A DNA stretch of 64,000 nucleotides, taken from NCBI RefSeq assembly GCF_003105155.1, contig NZ_QETK01000006.1, forward strand, positions 117,653-181,652, given 5' to 3'. Positions 51,298 to 59,169 of the stretch are shown here, in pieces. Numbering within the stretch: the first letter of the stretch is position 1; each line of letters begins with the position of its first letter. This DNA comes from Pseudomonas sp. SDI. Its GTDB lineage: Bacteria > Pseudomonadota > Gammaproteobacteria > Pseudomonadales > Pseudomonadaceae. The translations under genes were made by a program, and so were the position numbers. The notes below the pieces were generated by a model that saw nothing but the letters and a program-made list of their open reading frames with translations, did no database searches and was not told the DNA's origin.

Positions 51298-52143
51298 TCA
51301 GCGGTTGCCGCGGCGGCTCATGAACGCCAGGCGTTCAAGCAGTTGCACGTCCTGCTCGTTCTTCACCAGCGCGCCGGCCAGCGGCGGGATAGCCTTGGTC
51401 GGATCGCGCTCGCGCAGCACCGCTTCGCCGATATTGTCGGCCATCAGCAGCTTGAGCCAGTCGACCAGTTCGGAGGTCGACGGCTTCTTCTTCAGGCCTG
51501 GCACCTTGCGCACGTCGAAGAATACGTCGAGCGCTTCGCTGACCAGGTCCTTCTTGATGTTCGGGTAATGCACGTCGACGATCTGCTGCAGCGTGTCGCG
51601 GTCGGGGAAGGCGATGTAGTGGAAGAAGCAGCGGCGCAGGAAGGCGTCGGGCAGCTCTTTTTCGTTGTTCGAGGTAATGATGATGATCGGACGCTGCTTG
51701 GCCTTGATCGTCTCGTCGGTCTCGTAAACGTAGAACTCCATCTTGTCGAGTTCCTGCAACAGGTCGTTGGGGAACTCGATGTCGGCCTTGTCGATTTCGT
51801 CGATCAGCAGAATGACCCGCTCTTCGGCCTCGAAGGCCTCCCAGAGCTTGCCTTTCTTCAGGTAGTTGCGCACATCGTGGACCTTGTCCACGCCCAGTTG
51901 CGAGTCGCGCAGACGGCTGACCGCATCGTACTCGTAAAGACCCTGGTGCGCCTTGGTGGTGGACTTGATGTGCCAGGTGATCAGCTTGGCGCCGAAGGAC
52001 TCGGCCAGTTGCTCGGCGAGCATGGTCTTGCCGGTGCCCGGTTCGCCCTTGACCAGCAGTGGGCGCTCCAGGGTAATGGCCGCGTTGACCGCCAGTTTCA
52101 GGTCGTCGGTAGCGACGTAGGAGCGGGTGCCTTCGAACTTCAT
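51298..52143 (-). CDS. MoxR-type AAA+ ATPase
   Basis: A 281-residue AAA+ protein: Walker A 'GEPGTGKTML' (~32-41), Walker B 'VILLIDEIDKAD', sensor 1 'IIIITSNNEKELPDAFLRRC' with Arg finger. ATG 52143 (MKFEGTRSYVA) is the conserved start behind GGATGGG; an earlier in-frame ATG at 52200 is less likely. It partners with the VWA protein downstream as a chaperone pair. Confidence 0.93.
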   Translation of the reverse strand: MKFEGTRSYVATDDLKLAVNAAITLERPLLVKGEPGTGKTMLAEQLAESFGAKLITWHIKSTTKAHQGLYEYDAVSRLRDSQLGVDKVHDVRNYLKKGKLWEAFEAEERVILLIDEIDKADIEFPNDLLQELDKMEFYVYETDETIKAKQRPIIIITSNNEKELPDAFLRRCFFHYIAFPDRDTLQQIVDVHYPNIKKDLVSEALDVFFDVRKVPGLKKKPSTSELVDWLKLLMADNIGEAVLRERDPTKAIPPLAGALVKNEQDVQLLERLAFMSRRGNR

Positions 52144-52403
52144 GTGCCCATCCTCATAGCGAAGCGCCAGGGTGCGTGGCCCTGGCGGAAAAATTGTCAT
52201 GCGCGACTATAACGCGGGCCCCACACGAGTGGGAACGCAGACGCTCTATTCAGTCTCTGAATGAGCCGTCACGCCGTGACTCGGTCAACTTTGGGTGGCG
52301 TTTGTCTGTAACGTGCGTTTGATCGTTCGACCAGGGGTGGACGCACCCCGAGGGCAGGCTTACCCTTGAAGTTTTCCGCCGGTGCCAAAAGGACCCCTCT
52401 GTC

Positions 52404-53378
52404 ATGAGCCGTATCTTTGCTGACAACGCGCATTCCATTGGCAACACGCCGCTGGTGCAGATCAACCGCATTGCCCCGCGTGGGGTCACTATCCTGGCCA
52501 AGATCGAAGGGCGCAACCCGGGCTATTCGGTCAAATGCCGGATCGGCGCGAACATGATCTGGGACGCCGAAGGCAGCGGCAAACTCAAGCCGGGCATGAC
52601 CATCGTCGAACCGACCTCGGGCAACACCGGCATCGGCCTGGCCTTCGTCGCCGCCGCACGCGGCTACAAGCTGCTGCTGACCATGCCGGCGTCGATGAGT
52701 ATCGAGCGCCGCAAGGTACTCAAGGCGCTCGGCGCCGAGCTGGTGCTGACCGAACCGGCCAAGGGCATGAAGGGCGCTATCGAGAAAGCCAATGAAATCG
52801 TCGCCAGCGATACGGCGAAGTACTTCATGCCGGCGCAGTTCGACAACCCGGCCAACCCGGCGATCCACGAGAAAACCACCGGCCCGGAAATCTGGAACGA
52901 CACCGACGGCGCGGTCGATGTGCTGGTGGCCGGGGTCGGCACCGGCGGCACCCTTACTGGTGTTTCGCGTTACATCAAGCACACCCAGGGCAAGGCCATC
53001 CTCTCGGTGGCGGTGGAGCCGCGGGTATCGCCGGTAATTACCCAGGCGCGCGCCGGTGAAGAGATCAAGCCGAGCCCGCACAAGATTCAGGGCATCGGTG
53101 CCGGCTTCGTACCGAAAAACCTCGACCTGTCGCTGGTCGACCAGGTTGAGCTGGTCAGCGATGAGGAATCCAAGGCCATGGCCCTGCGCCTGATGCAGGA
53201 GGAGGGCATTCTCTGCGGGATTTCCTGTGGCGCGGCCATGGCGGCGGCCGTGCGTCTGGCCGAGAAGCCGGAAATGCAGGGCAAGACCATCGTCGTGATC
53301 CTGCCCGACTCGGGTGAGCGCTACCTGTCGAGCATGCTCTTCAGCGACCTGTTCACCGACCAGGAAAACCAGCAGTAA
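52404..53378 (+). CDS. cysK: Cysteine synthase A
   Basis: A 324-residue PLP enzyme making cysteine from O-acetylserine and sulphide. PLP Lys44 ([16 protein letters not shown]), the '[13 protein letters not shown]' phosphate/substrate loop (~69-81) and '[16 protein letters not shown]' are present; the sequence follows CysK rather than CysM ('ANMIWDAE', '[12 protein letters not shown]'). A strong terminator (53458-53486) follows. Confidence 0.93.
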   Translation: MSRIFADNAHSIGNTPLVQINRIAPRGVTILAKIEGRNPGYSVKCRIGANMIWDAEGSGKLKPGMTIVEPTSGNTGIGLAFVAAARGYKLLLTMPASMSIERRKVLKALGAELVLTEPAKGMKGAIEKANEIVASDTAKYFMPAQFDNPANPAIHEKTTGPEIWNDTDGAVDVLVAGVGTGGTLTGVSRYIKHTQGKAILSVAVEPRVSPVITQARAGEEIKPSPHKIQGIGAGFVPKNLDLSLVDQVELVSDEESKAMALRLMQEEGILCGISCGAAMAAAVRLAEKPEMQGKTIVVILPDSGERYLSSMLFSDLFTDQENQQ

Positions 53379-53457
53379 CCCCGCCAGGTGCCGGTTTGCC
53401 TGATCCGCGGCAATAGTCGGCGCAGTGCTTTGTTGCACAATCACCAACACTGAATGT

Positions 53458-53486
53458 CAGGCCCCGGTTGTTTTTACCGGGGCCTG
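53458..53486 (+). terminator. cysK terminator hairpin
   Basis: CAGGCCCCGG (53458-53467) and CCGGGGCCTG (53477-53486) pair over TTGTTTTTA. A short T-rich run follows. 80 bp after the cysK stop. Confidence 0.75.
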
Positions 53487-53551
53487 TTCGGTTTATCATG
53501 GCCGGCTTATATCCGGCAGTGATGGCCTGATCGAAATTCAAGGAGTGTTGC

Positions 53552-54487
53552 ATGACCTTATCCTTTGTCGCCAAGGCGGGAGTTCTGCTGCTGTTCTTCG
53601 GCAGCACGCTGTACGTGCACCTGCGCGGCAAGGCGCGTTTGCCCCTATTGCGTCAGTTCGTCAACCATTCGGCACTGTTTGCCCCGTATAACGCCCTGAT
53701 GTACCTGTTCTCCGGCGTGCCGTCCAAACCGTACCTGGACCGTCAGCGCTTCCCTGAACTGGACGTGCTCAAGGAAAACTGGGAAGTGATTCGCGAAGAG
53801 GCCATGCACCTGTTCGACGAGGGCTACATCCGCGCCGCCGAGAAGGACAACGACGCCGGTTTCGGTTCGTTCTTCAAAAAGGGCTGGAAGCGCTTTTACC
53901 TGAAGTGGTACGACAAGCCGCTGCCGTCTGCCGAGGCGCTGTGCCCGAAGACGGTCGAGCTGGTCAGCCGGATTCCCAACGTCAAGGGCGCGATGTTTGC
54001 CCTGCTGCCCGGTGGCAGCCACCTGAACCCGCACCGCGATCCGTTTGCCGGCTCGTTGCGCTATCACCTGGGCCTGTCGACACCAAACTCGGACGATTGC
54101 CGGATCTACGTCGATGGTCAGGTGTATGCCTGGCGCGACGGTGAAGATGTGATGTTCGATGAAACCTATGTGCACTGGGTGAAGAACGAGACCGACGTGA
54201 CCCGGGTGATTCTGTTCTGCGATGTCGAGCGGCCGCTGAGCAGCCCGCTGATGACCCGGATCAATCGCAAGGTCAGCGCCTTCCTCGGGCGCGCCACGGC
54301 GCCGCAGAACACCGACGACGAGCGCGTTGGCGGGATCAACCAGGCGTACGCCTGGAGCAAACGCTTCAGCAACGTGATCAGCACCCGCGTGAAGCAGTTC
54401 AAGCGCGCTAACCCAAAGGCCTACCGCGTATTGCGGCCAGTGCTGGCGGTGGTGGTGGCATACCTGTTGTATCGCTGGTTGTTCTGA
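53552..54487 (+). CDS. lpxO: Lipid A 2-hydroxylase LpxO (aspartyl/asparaginyl beta-hydroxylase family)
   Basis: A 311-residue Fe(II)/2-oxoglutarate dioxygenase. Metal ligands His161-x-Asp163 (PHRDPFAGSLRYHLGL) and His208 (ETYVHWV) are seen, with Arg218 for oxoglutarate. It has N-terminal and C-terminal membrane helices (~5-22 and ~292-309). It hydroxylates a lipid A secondary acyl chain in the inner membrane. AAGGAG precedes ATG 53552. Confidence 0.92.
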   Translation: MTLSFVAKAGVLLLFFGSTLYVHLRGKARLPLLRQFVNHSALFAPYNALMYLFSGVPSKPYLDRQRFPELDVLKENWEVIREEAMHLFDEGYIRAAEKDNDAGFGSFFKKGWKRFYLKWYDKPLPSAEALCPKTVELVSRIPNVKGAMFALLPGGSHLNPHRDPFAGSLRYHLGLSTPNSDDCRIYVDGQVYAWRDGEDVMFDETYVHWVKNETDVTRVILFCDVERPLSSPLMTRINRKVSAFLGRATAPQNTDDERVGGINQAYAWSKRFSNVISTRVKQFKRANPKAYRVLRPVLAVVVAYLLYRWLF

Positions 54488-54495
54488 TCGCACCT

Positions 54496-54563
54496 CGCGC
54501 TGGCAAAGCCGGCTCCCACACGGTGTTGCAGTTACCGCTATGGGAGCCGGCCTTGCCGGCGAT
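54496..54563. repeat. REP-type palindromic pair
   Basis: CGCTGGCAAAGCCGGCTCCCACA is mirrored by TATGGGAGCCGGCCTTGCCGGCGATG around a short spacer, after the lpxO stop. It is a different REP subtype from the copies at 34041 and 50011. Confidence 0.8.
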
Positions 54564-54578
54564 GAACGCAACACCGGC

Positions 54579-54607
54579 TTGAATCCGGAAAATACCCGGT
54601 CTATAGT
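54579..54607 (+). promoter_or_regulatory. Sigma-70-type promoter
   Basis: TTGAAT (54579-54584) and TATAGT (54602-54607) are 17 bp apart, an ideal spacing. The expected start is near 54613, ~25 bases before a 54-codon ORF and 270 bases before the transporter gene. Confidence 0.65.
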
Positions 54608-54639
54608 CCCTCGCAGTCCCTCTCATCGAAGACCTGTTC

Positions 54640-54804
54640 ATGCCCGCTTCCCGCCCAGTCACCGCCTTCGCTACCGCGCCCGCCGCGGCTGTCGTTGCGC
54701 GCGCGGCGCAGCAGCCGGCGATGATCAGTCACTATCCACCACCTGTCAGTAGCGTCGTCGCGGGCGTGCAAGCCCCGCCACGCGTGGTTGTTGTCCACGC
54801 CTGA
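54640..54804 (+). CDS. 54-residue Ala/Val-rich ORF, possible leader peptide
   Basis: ATG 54640 to TGA 54802-54804. It is rich in Ala, Val and Pro; it ends with four consecutive Val codons (RVVVVHA) and has other Val clusters (AAAVV, SVVAGV). It has no strong ribosome site but lies just behind a good promoter. The clustered Val codons would suit an attenuation leader for the EamA transporter 77 bp downstream, or it may be a real small protein. No attenuator hairpin was identified with confidence. Confidence 0.4.
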   Translation: MPASRPVTAFATAPAAAVVARAAQQPAMISHYPPPVSSVVAGVQAPPRVVVVHA

Positions 54805-54880
54805 ACACTACTGAATACGGTCGGCTATCCCCGATAGACCCGCCGTTCGGCTTTACTTGCCCGACTACAGGTGGCAATTC

Positions 54881-55774
54881 ATGTCTGTTATCTCGAAAGA
54901 ATCCGTGGCCGCGGCGGCCACCACCAGCCTGTTCGTCCTGCTCTGGAGCAGTGGCGCCATCGTTTCCAAGCTGGGGCTGAGCCAGGCCTCGCCGTTTGCC
55001 TTTCTGCTGATCCGCTTTGTTATTGCCCTGCTCGGGCTACTGGCGCTTGGCCCGTTGCTCAAATTGCGCTGGCCGCGTGGGCGCGGGCCCTTACTGCAGG
55101 CCATCGCCACCGGCTGCGTGCTGCTGGGGGCGTATCAGATTTTCTACCTGCTGGCGCTGAATACCCACGTTACGCCGGGAATCATGGCCACGGTGATGGG
55201 CGTGCAGCCGATCCTGACCGTGGCGATCATCGAGCGCCAGCGTTCGTTCAGGCGGGTGTTCGGCCTGTGCCTGGGCCTGGCCGGGTTGGTCATGGTGGTT
55301 TATCAGGGGCTTGGCCTGGGCGGGATTTCCCTGGCCGGCATGCTGTTTGCGCTGCTGGCGCTGGCGAGCATGACCTGCGGCTCGATCATGCAGAAGCGCA
55401 TCACCGATAACCCCGTCGGTACCTTGCCGCTGCAATACCTGTCGGGGTTGTTGCTGTGTGCAGCGTTCGCGCCGTTCCAGCCATTGCACGTCGAGTTCAC
55501 CGCTCAATTCACCCTGGCCGTGCTGTGGATGGGGCTGGTGGTGTCGCTGCTGGCGACCTTGCTGCTCTATCGGTTGATTGCCCGCGGCAACCTGGTGAAT
55601 GTCACCAGCCTGTTCTACTTGGTGCCGGCGGTAACGGCGGTGATGGATTACCTGATCTTCGGGAATCGCCTGGCCGCCTTGAGCCTGCTCGGGATGGGCC
55701 TGATCGTGGTGGGCCTGCTGTTTGTGTTCCGCCAGCCGGCGGCACCGCAGCTTGAGGCCGACAAGGCCTGCTAG
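54881..55774 (+). CDS. EamA/DMT-family transporter
   Basis: A 297-residue protein with ten membrane helices in two EamA repeats; 'LLWSSGAIVSKLGL', 'FAFLLIRFVIA' and 'YQIFYLLALNTHVTPGIMATVMGVQPILT' are typical. It exports small metabolites across the inner membrane, substrate unknown. CAGGTGG precedes ATG 54881. It converges with a second EamA gene across a hairpin. Confidence 0.9.
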   Translation: MSVISKESVAAAATTSLFVLLWSSGAIVSKLGLSQASPFAFLLIRFVIALLGLLALGPLLKLRWPRGRGPLLQAIATGCVLLGAYQIFYLLALNTHVTPGIMATVMGVQPILTVAIIERQRSFRRVFGLCLGLAGLVMVVYQGLGLGGISLAGMLFALLALASMTCGSIMQKRITDNPVGTLPLQYLSGLLLCAAFAPFQPLHVEFTAQFTLAVLWMGLVVSLLATLLLYRLIARGNLVNVTSLFYLVPAVTAVMDYLIFGNRLAALSLLGMGLIVVGLLFVFRQPAAPQLEADKAC

Positions 55775-55785
55775 ACATTGATCGT

Positions 55786-55814
55786 TGGGGCCGGCCCCGC
55801 TGTGGCCGGCCCCA
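55786..55814. terminator. Hairpin between convergent transporters
   Basis: TGGGGCCGGCC (55786-55796) and GGCCGGCCCCA (55804-55814) pair perfectly over seven bases between the two EamA genes. A bidirectional terminator is likely though no long T-run follows. Confidence 0.65.
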
Positions 55815-55831
55815 GCGTTCAGACCCTCAAG

Positions 55832-56719
55832 TCAGGCTCGCACAGCCGGCTTCAACACCAGCCACAACGCCACGGCAATCAACATCCCACCGTACAGATG
55901 CGCCATCGATAATGGCTCATCCAGCAGCCACGCTCCCCACAGCACACCGAACGCCGGGATCATGAAGGTCACCGTCGACGACTTCACCGGGCCGATTTCG
56001 CTGATCAGGCGGAAGTACAGGATGTAGGCAAACGCCGTACAGACCAGCCCCAGGCCGAGCAGCGACAACCACACCGACCAGCCACCCCAACTGGCCGGTG
56101 GCTGGGTCATCACGCTGTAGCCGAAGATCGGCAGCAACAGTAACGTCGCGCCCATCATGCTGCCCAGTGCGGACAGACGGCTGTCCAGCCCGCCTTGCTG
56201 GTCGAGCCAGCGTCGGGCGAGAAACCCGGAAAAGCCGTAGCACAGGGTCGCCGCCAGGCACGACAGGGCGCCCTGCAGCAGCTTGAGGTCGAAGGCCACC
56301 GGCCCGGCACCACTGAGAATGCCCACGCCGAGCAAGCCGAGGAAGATTCCGCCGAGTTTTGGCAGGGTCATCGCCTCGCGGAAGAACAGCGCCCCGATCA
56401 GCACACCCATCAGCGGTGTGGTGGCGTTGAAGATCGCCGAGTAGCCCGCCGGCAGCACCTGCGCGGCGACCGAGTACAGGGTGGCCGGGATTCCCGAGTT
56501 GATCATGCCCAGTACCAGGCAGGCCTTGAGCTTGCCGTGGAAATCCCAGCGCACCCGCAGCAGGGCGAGAATCAGCAGCAGCCCGGTGCAGGCGATGGAC
56601 ACCCGGAAGAATGCCGTCGGCACCGTCCCGAGTACTGGTGCGATGATGCGCATGAAGAGAAAGCTCGCCCCCCACACAGCGGCAAGGATCAATAGGCGGG
56701 TGATGGCGATGGGGCTCAC
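55832..56719 (-). CDS. EamA/DMT-family transporter
   Basis: A 295-residue protein with ten membrane helices; 'AVWGASFLFMRIIAPVLGTVPTAFFRV' at the start and 'PAGYSAIFNATTPLMGVLIGALFFREAMTLPKLGGIFLGLLGV' mark the first repeat, 'FAYILYFRLISEIGPVKSSTVTFMIPAFGVLWG' the second. A metabolite exporter of unknown substrate. Not a recent duplicate of its neighbour; the sequences differ widely. Confidence 0.9.
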   Translation of the reverse strand: MSPIAITRLLILAAVWGASFLFMRIIAPVLGTVPTAFFRVSIACTGLLLILALLRVRWDFHGKLKACLVLGMINSGIPATLYSVAAQVLPAGYSAIFNATTPLMGVLIGALFFREAMTLPKLGGIFLGLLGVGILSGAGPVAFDLKLLQGALSCLAATLCYGFSGFLARRWLDQQGGLDSRLSALGSMMGATLLLLPIFGYSVMTQPPASWGGWSVWLSLLGLGLVCTAFAYILYFRLISEIGPVKSSTVTFMIPAFGVLWGAWLLDEPLSMAHLYGGMLIAVALWLVLKPAVRA

Positions 56720-56904
56720 AGGGCTCTCCGGGGGCAGGGGCGGGAGGGGAGTTTACGGCATATGCGCCGTGTCTCTCGTCCGCTTTCTTGCGCGGTTAAT
56801 TTCGCCGGCGCCGCAGTTTGGCCGATACGCCCGCAGCAACGGGCTATCGTCGCCGGCGGCGACTGGCTAAGCTCAGGCTTTGCAACTCCCGCAGAGGTCT
56901 CGTT

Positions 56905-58626
56905 ATGCCCCAGCAATGGCCGGCCGCCGACATCGCCCGGATGATCCTCGATGGCTTCGACAATTATCGCGAGCATTTCCGCCAGATCACCGACGGCGCC
57001 CGGCAGCGCTTCGAGCAGGCGCAGTGGCAGCAGATCCAGAGCGCTTCGGCGGCCAGGATCAACCTTTACGAAGAAAAGGTCGGCGAAGTCAGTGGCTGGC
57101 TGCGCGCCGGGTTTGCCAGCGACGTGTTGCTCGACGTCTCGCTGTGGCCGCTGGTGAAAAGCGCGTACATCTGCCTGATCGACCCGCGGTTGGACGACGA
57201 GCTGTCCGAGACCTGGTACAACTCGATCTTCTGCAGCCTGTTCAGCCATGACCTGATCAGCGACGGCTGCATGTTCGTGCACACCACCCGACCGTCGCTG
57301 CGCGCCCACGAGCGGGCCGCGCAAACCCGCCTCTATCGTCCGGACGGTGGCCTGGCGCCGATGCTCGGGCGAATTTTTGCCGATTATTGCTTCGATGTGG
57401 CGTATGCCGACCTGCCCGGCGATCTCGCGCGCCTGGACGCGCAACTGCGGGAAAACCTGCCGGACTGGGTCTGCAAGGACCCCAACCTGCAGGTCGAGCT
57501 GTTCTCCTCGGTGCTCTATCGCAACAAGGGCGCCTACCTGGTCGGGCGCCTGTTTACCCAGGACGAGCAGTGGCCGCTGGTGATCCCGCTGCTGCACCGT
57601 GAAGGGCACGGTATCGAGATTGACGCGCTGATTACCGATGAGGCCGATGTATCGATCATCTTCTCCTTCACCCGCTCGTACTTCATGGTCGATGTACCCG
57701 TGCCGGCTGAGTTCATTGGTTTCCTCAAGCGGATCTTGCCGGGCAAGCACATTGCCGAGCTGTACACCTCGATCGGCTTCTACAAGCACGGCAAGTCCGA
57801 GTTCTACCGCGCACTGATCAATCATCTGGCCAGCACCGACGACCGCTTCATCATGGCCCCCGGTGTGCGCGGCATGGTCATGAGCGTGTTCACCCTGCCG
57901 GGCTTCAGCACGGTGTTCAAGATCATCAAGGACCGCTTCTCACCGTCGAAGAACGTCGATCGTGCGACGGTGATCGAAAAATATCGGCTGGTGAAGAGTG
58001 TCGACCGGGTCGGACGCATGGCCGATACCCAGGAGTTTTCCGACTTCCGCTTCCCGTTGAGCAAATTCGAGCCCGAGTGCCTGGCCGAGCTGCTTGAGGT
58101 GGCGCCGTCGACGGTGGCTGTCGAGGGCGACACGGTACTGATCCGCCACTGCTGGACCGAACGGCGCATGACGCCGCTGAACCTCTACCTGGAAAACGCC
58201 AACGCGGCCCAGGTACGCGAGGCCCTGGAGGATTACGGGCTGGCGATCAAGCAACTGGCGGCGGCGAACATTTTCCCCGGTGACATGCTGCTGAAGAACT
58301 TCGGCGTCACCCGGCACGGACGGGTGGTGTTCTATGACTACGACGAGATCTGTTTTCTGACCGAAGCGAACTTCCGGCATATTCCGCCGCCGCGTTACCC
58401 GGAAGACGAAATGTCGAACGAGCCGTGGTACTCGATTGGGCCACTGGATGTGTTCCCGGAGGAGTTTCCGCCGTTCCTGTTTGCCGACATGGGGCAGCGC
58501 CGTTTGTTCAGCCAGTTGCATGGCGAGTTGTATGACGCGGACTACTGGAAAAGCCTGCAGGAAGCGATTCGGGCAGGCAAAGTGATCGATGTCTTTCCTT
58601 ATCGGCGCAAGTCTCGCGAGCATTGA
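56905..58626 (+). CDS. aceK: Isocitrate dehydrogenase kinase/phosphatase AceK
   Basis: A 573-residue bifunctional enzyme that phosphorylates and dephosphorylates isocitrate dehydrogenase, directing carbon to the glyoxylate shunt. Family blocks include '[15 protein letters not shown]', '[27 protein letters not shown]', the ATP-binding '[32 protein letters not shown]', '[31 protein letters not shown]'. GCAGAGG precedes ATG 56905. A hairpin follows the stop. Confidence 0.95.
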   Translation: MPQQWPAADIARMILDGFDNYREHFRQITDGARQRFEQAQWQQIQSASAARINLYEEKVGEVSGWLRAGFASDVLLDVSLWPLVKSAYICLIDPRLDDELSETWYNSIFCSLFSHDLISDGCMFVHTTRPSLRAHERAAQTRLYRPDGGLAPMLGRIFADYCFDVAYADLPGDLARLDAQLRENLPDWVCKDPNLQVELFSSVLYRNKGAYLVGRLFTQDEQWPLVIPLLHREGHGIEIDALITDEADVSIIFSFTRSYFMVDVPVPAEFIGFLKRILPGKHIAELYTSIGFYKHGKSEFYRALINHLASTDDRFIMAPGVRGMVMSVFTLPGFSTVFKIIKDRFSPSKNVDRATVIEKYRLVKSVDRVGRMADTQEFSDFRFPLSKFEPECLAELLEVAPSTVAVEGDTVLIRHCWTERRMTPLNLYLENANAAQVREALEDYGLAIKQLAAANIFPGDMLLKNFGVTRHGRVVFYDYDEICFLTEANFRHIPPPRYPEDEMSNEPWYSIGPLDVFPEEFPPFLFADMGQRRLFSQLHGELYDADYWKSLQEAIRAGKVIDVFPYRRKSREH

Positions 58627-58632
58627 GCGAAG

Positions 58633-58655
58633 GCCGCCTGCTTTGCGCAGGCGGC
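58633..58655 (+). terminator. Hairpin after aceK
   Basis: GCCGCCTGC (58633-58641) pairs with GCAGGCGGC (58647-58655) over TTTGC. It lies 7 bases after the aceK stop, with a converging gene behind. No T-run. Confidence 0.55.
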
Positions 58656-58669
58656 GGGACCGCATGGGG

Positions 58670-58996
58670 TTACTTGACCAGCGCTTTCAGGGCCAAGCGA
58701 GCGCCGCTTTTGAAGTACTCGACCTGGGCGGCCAGGGCATCGGCGACGATCGCCTCGCCGGTCGGGCTGAGGTTATCTTTCTTGACCTGCAGCACGCTTA
58801 GCTGCAAGAGCTGCATACTCACATCCATTGATTTCTGAAAGGCGGTGATGTTGTTGTGTTGGCCAAATTCGGTAATCAGGCGTTCCATGCGCAGGTCGGC
58901 ATCGTCGCGAAGGTTCTGGTATTCGGGAATCGATACGTCACCATCGGCATAGATCGACGAAATCATGTCTTCGAGGCTTTTCGAGAAGAAGGTCAT
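58670..58996 (-). CDS. Small helical protein, unknown
   Basis: A 108-residue protein, wholly helical, with acidic turns ('SLEDMISSIYADGDVSIPEYQNLRDDADLRMERLI') and no signal peptide or membrane segment. I do not recognise a family. It converges on aceK; AGGGTATGCA stands ahead of ATG 58996. Composition and codon use are those of a host gene. Confidence 0.7.
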   Translation of the reverse strand: MTFFSKSLEDMISSIYADGDVSIPEYQNLRDDADLRMERLITEFGQHNNITAFQKSMDVSMQLLQLSVLQVKKDNLSPTGEAIVADALAAQVEYFKSGARLALKALVK

Positions 58997-59169
58997 TGCA
59001 TACCCTGATGAGTGAGAGTTTCAACGAAGGGGGCGGGCTGTTCCTGCCACGCCATGGCGTCGGTCGGAGCGACGGCGCTGAGTGTAGGCAGGCACGTGTT
59101 CCTGTGAGCAGGCGGCAAGCTTTCCCGTTGGAGGATGCTGTCGGCACCTGGGGTAGGCGGGGCGCTGGC

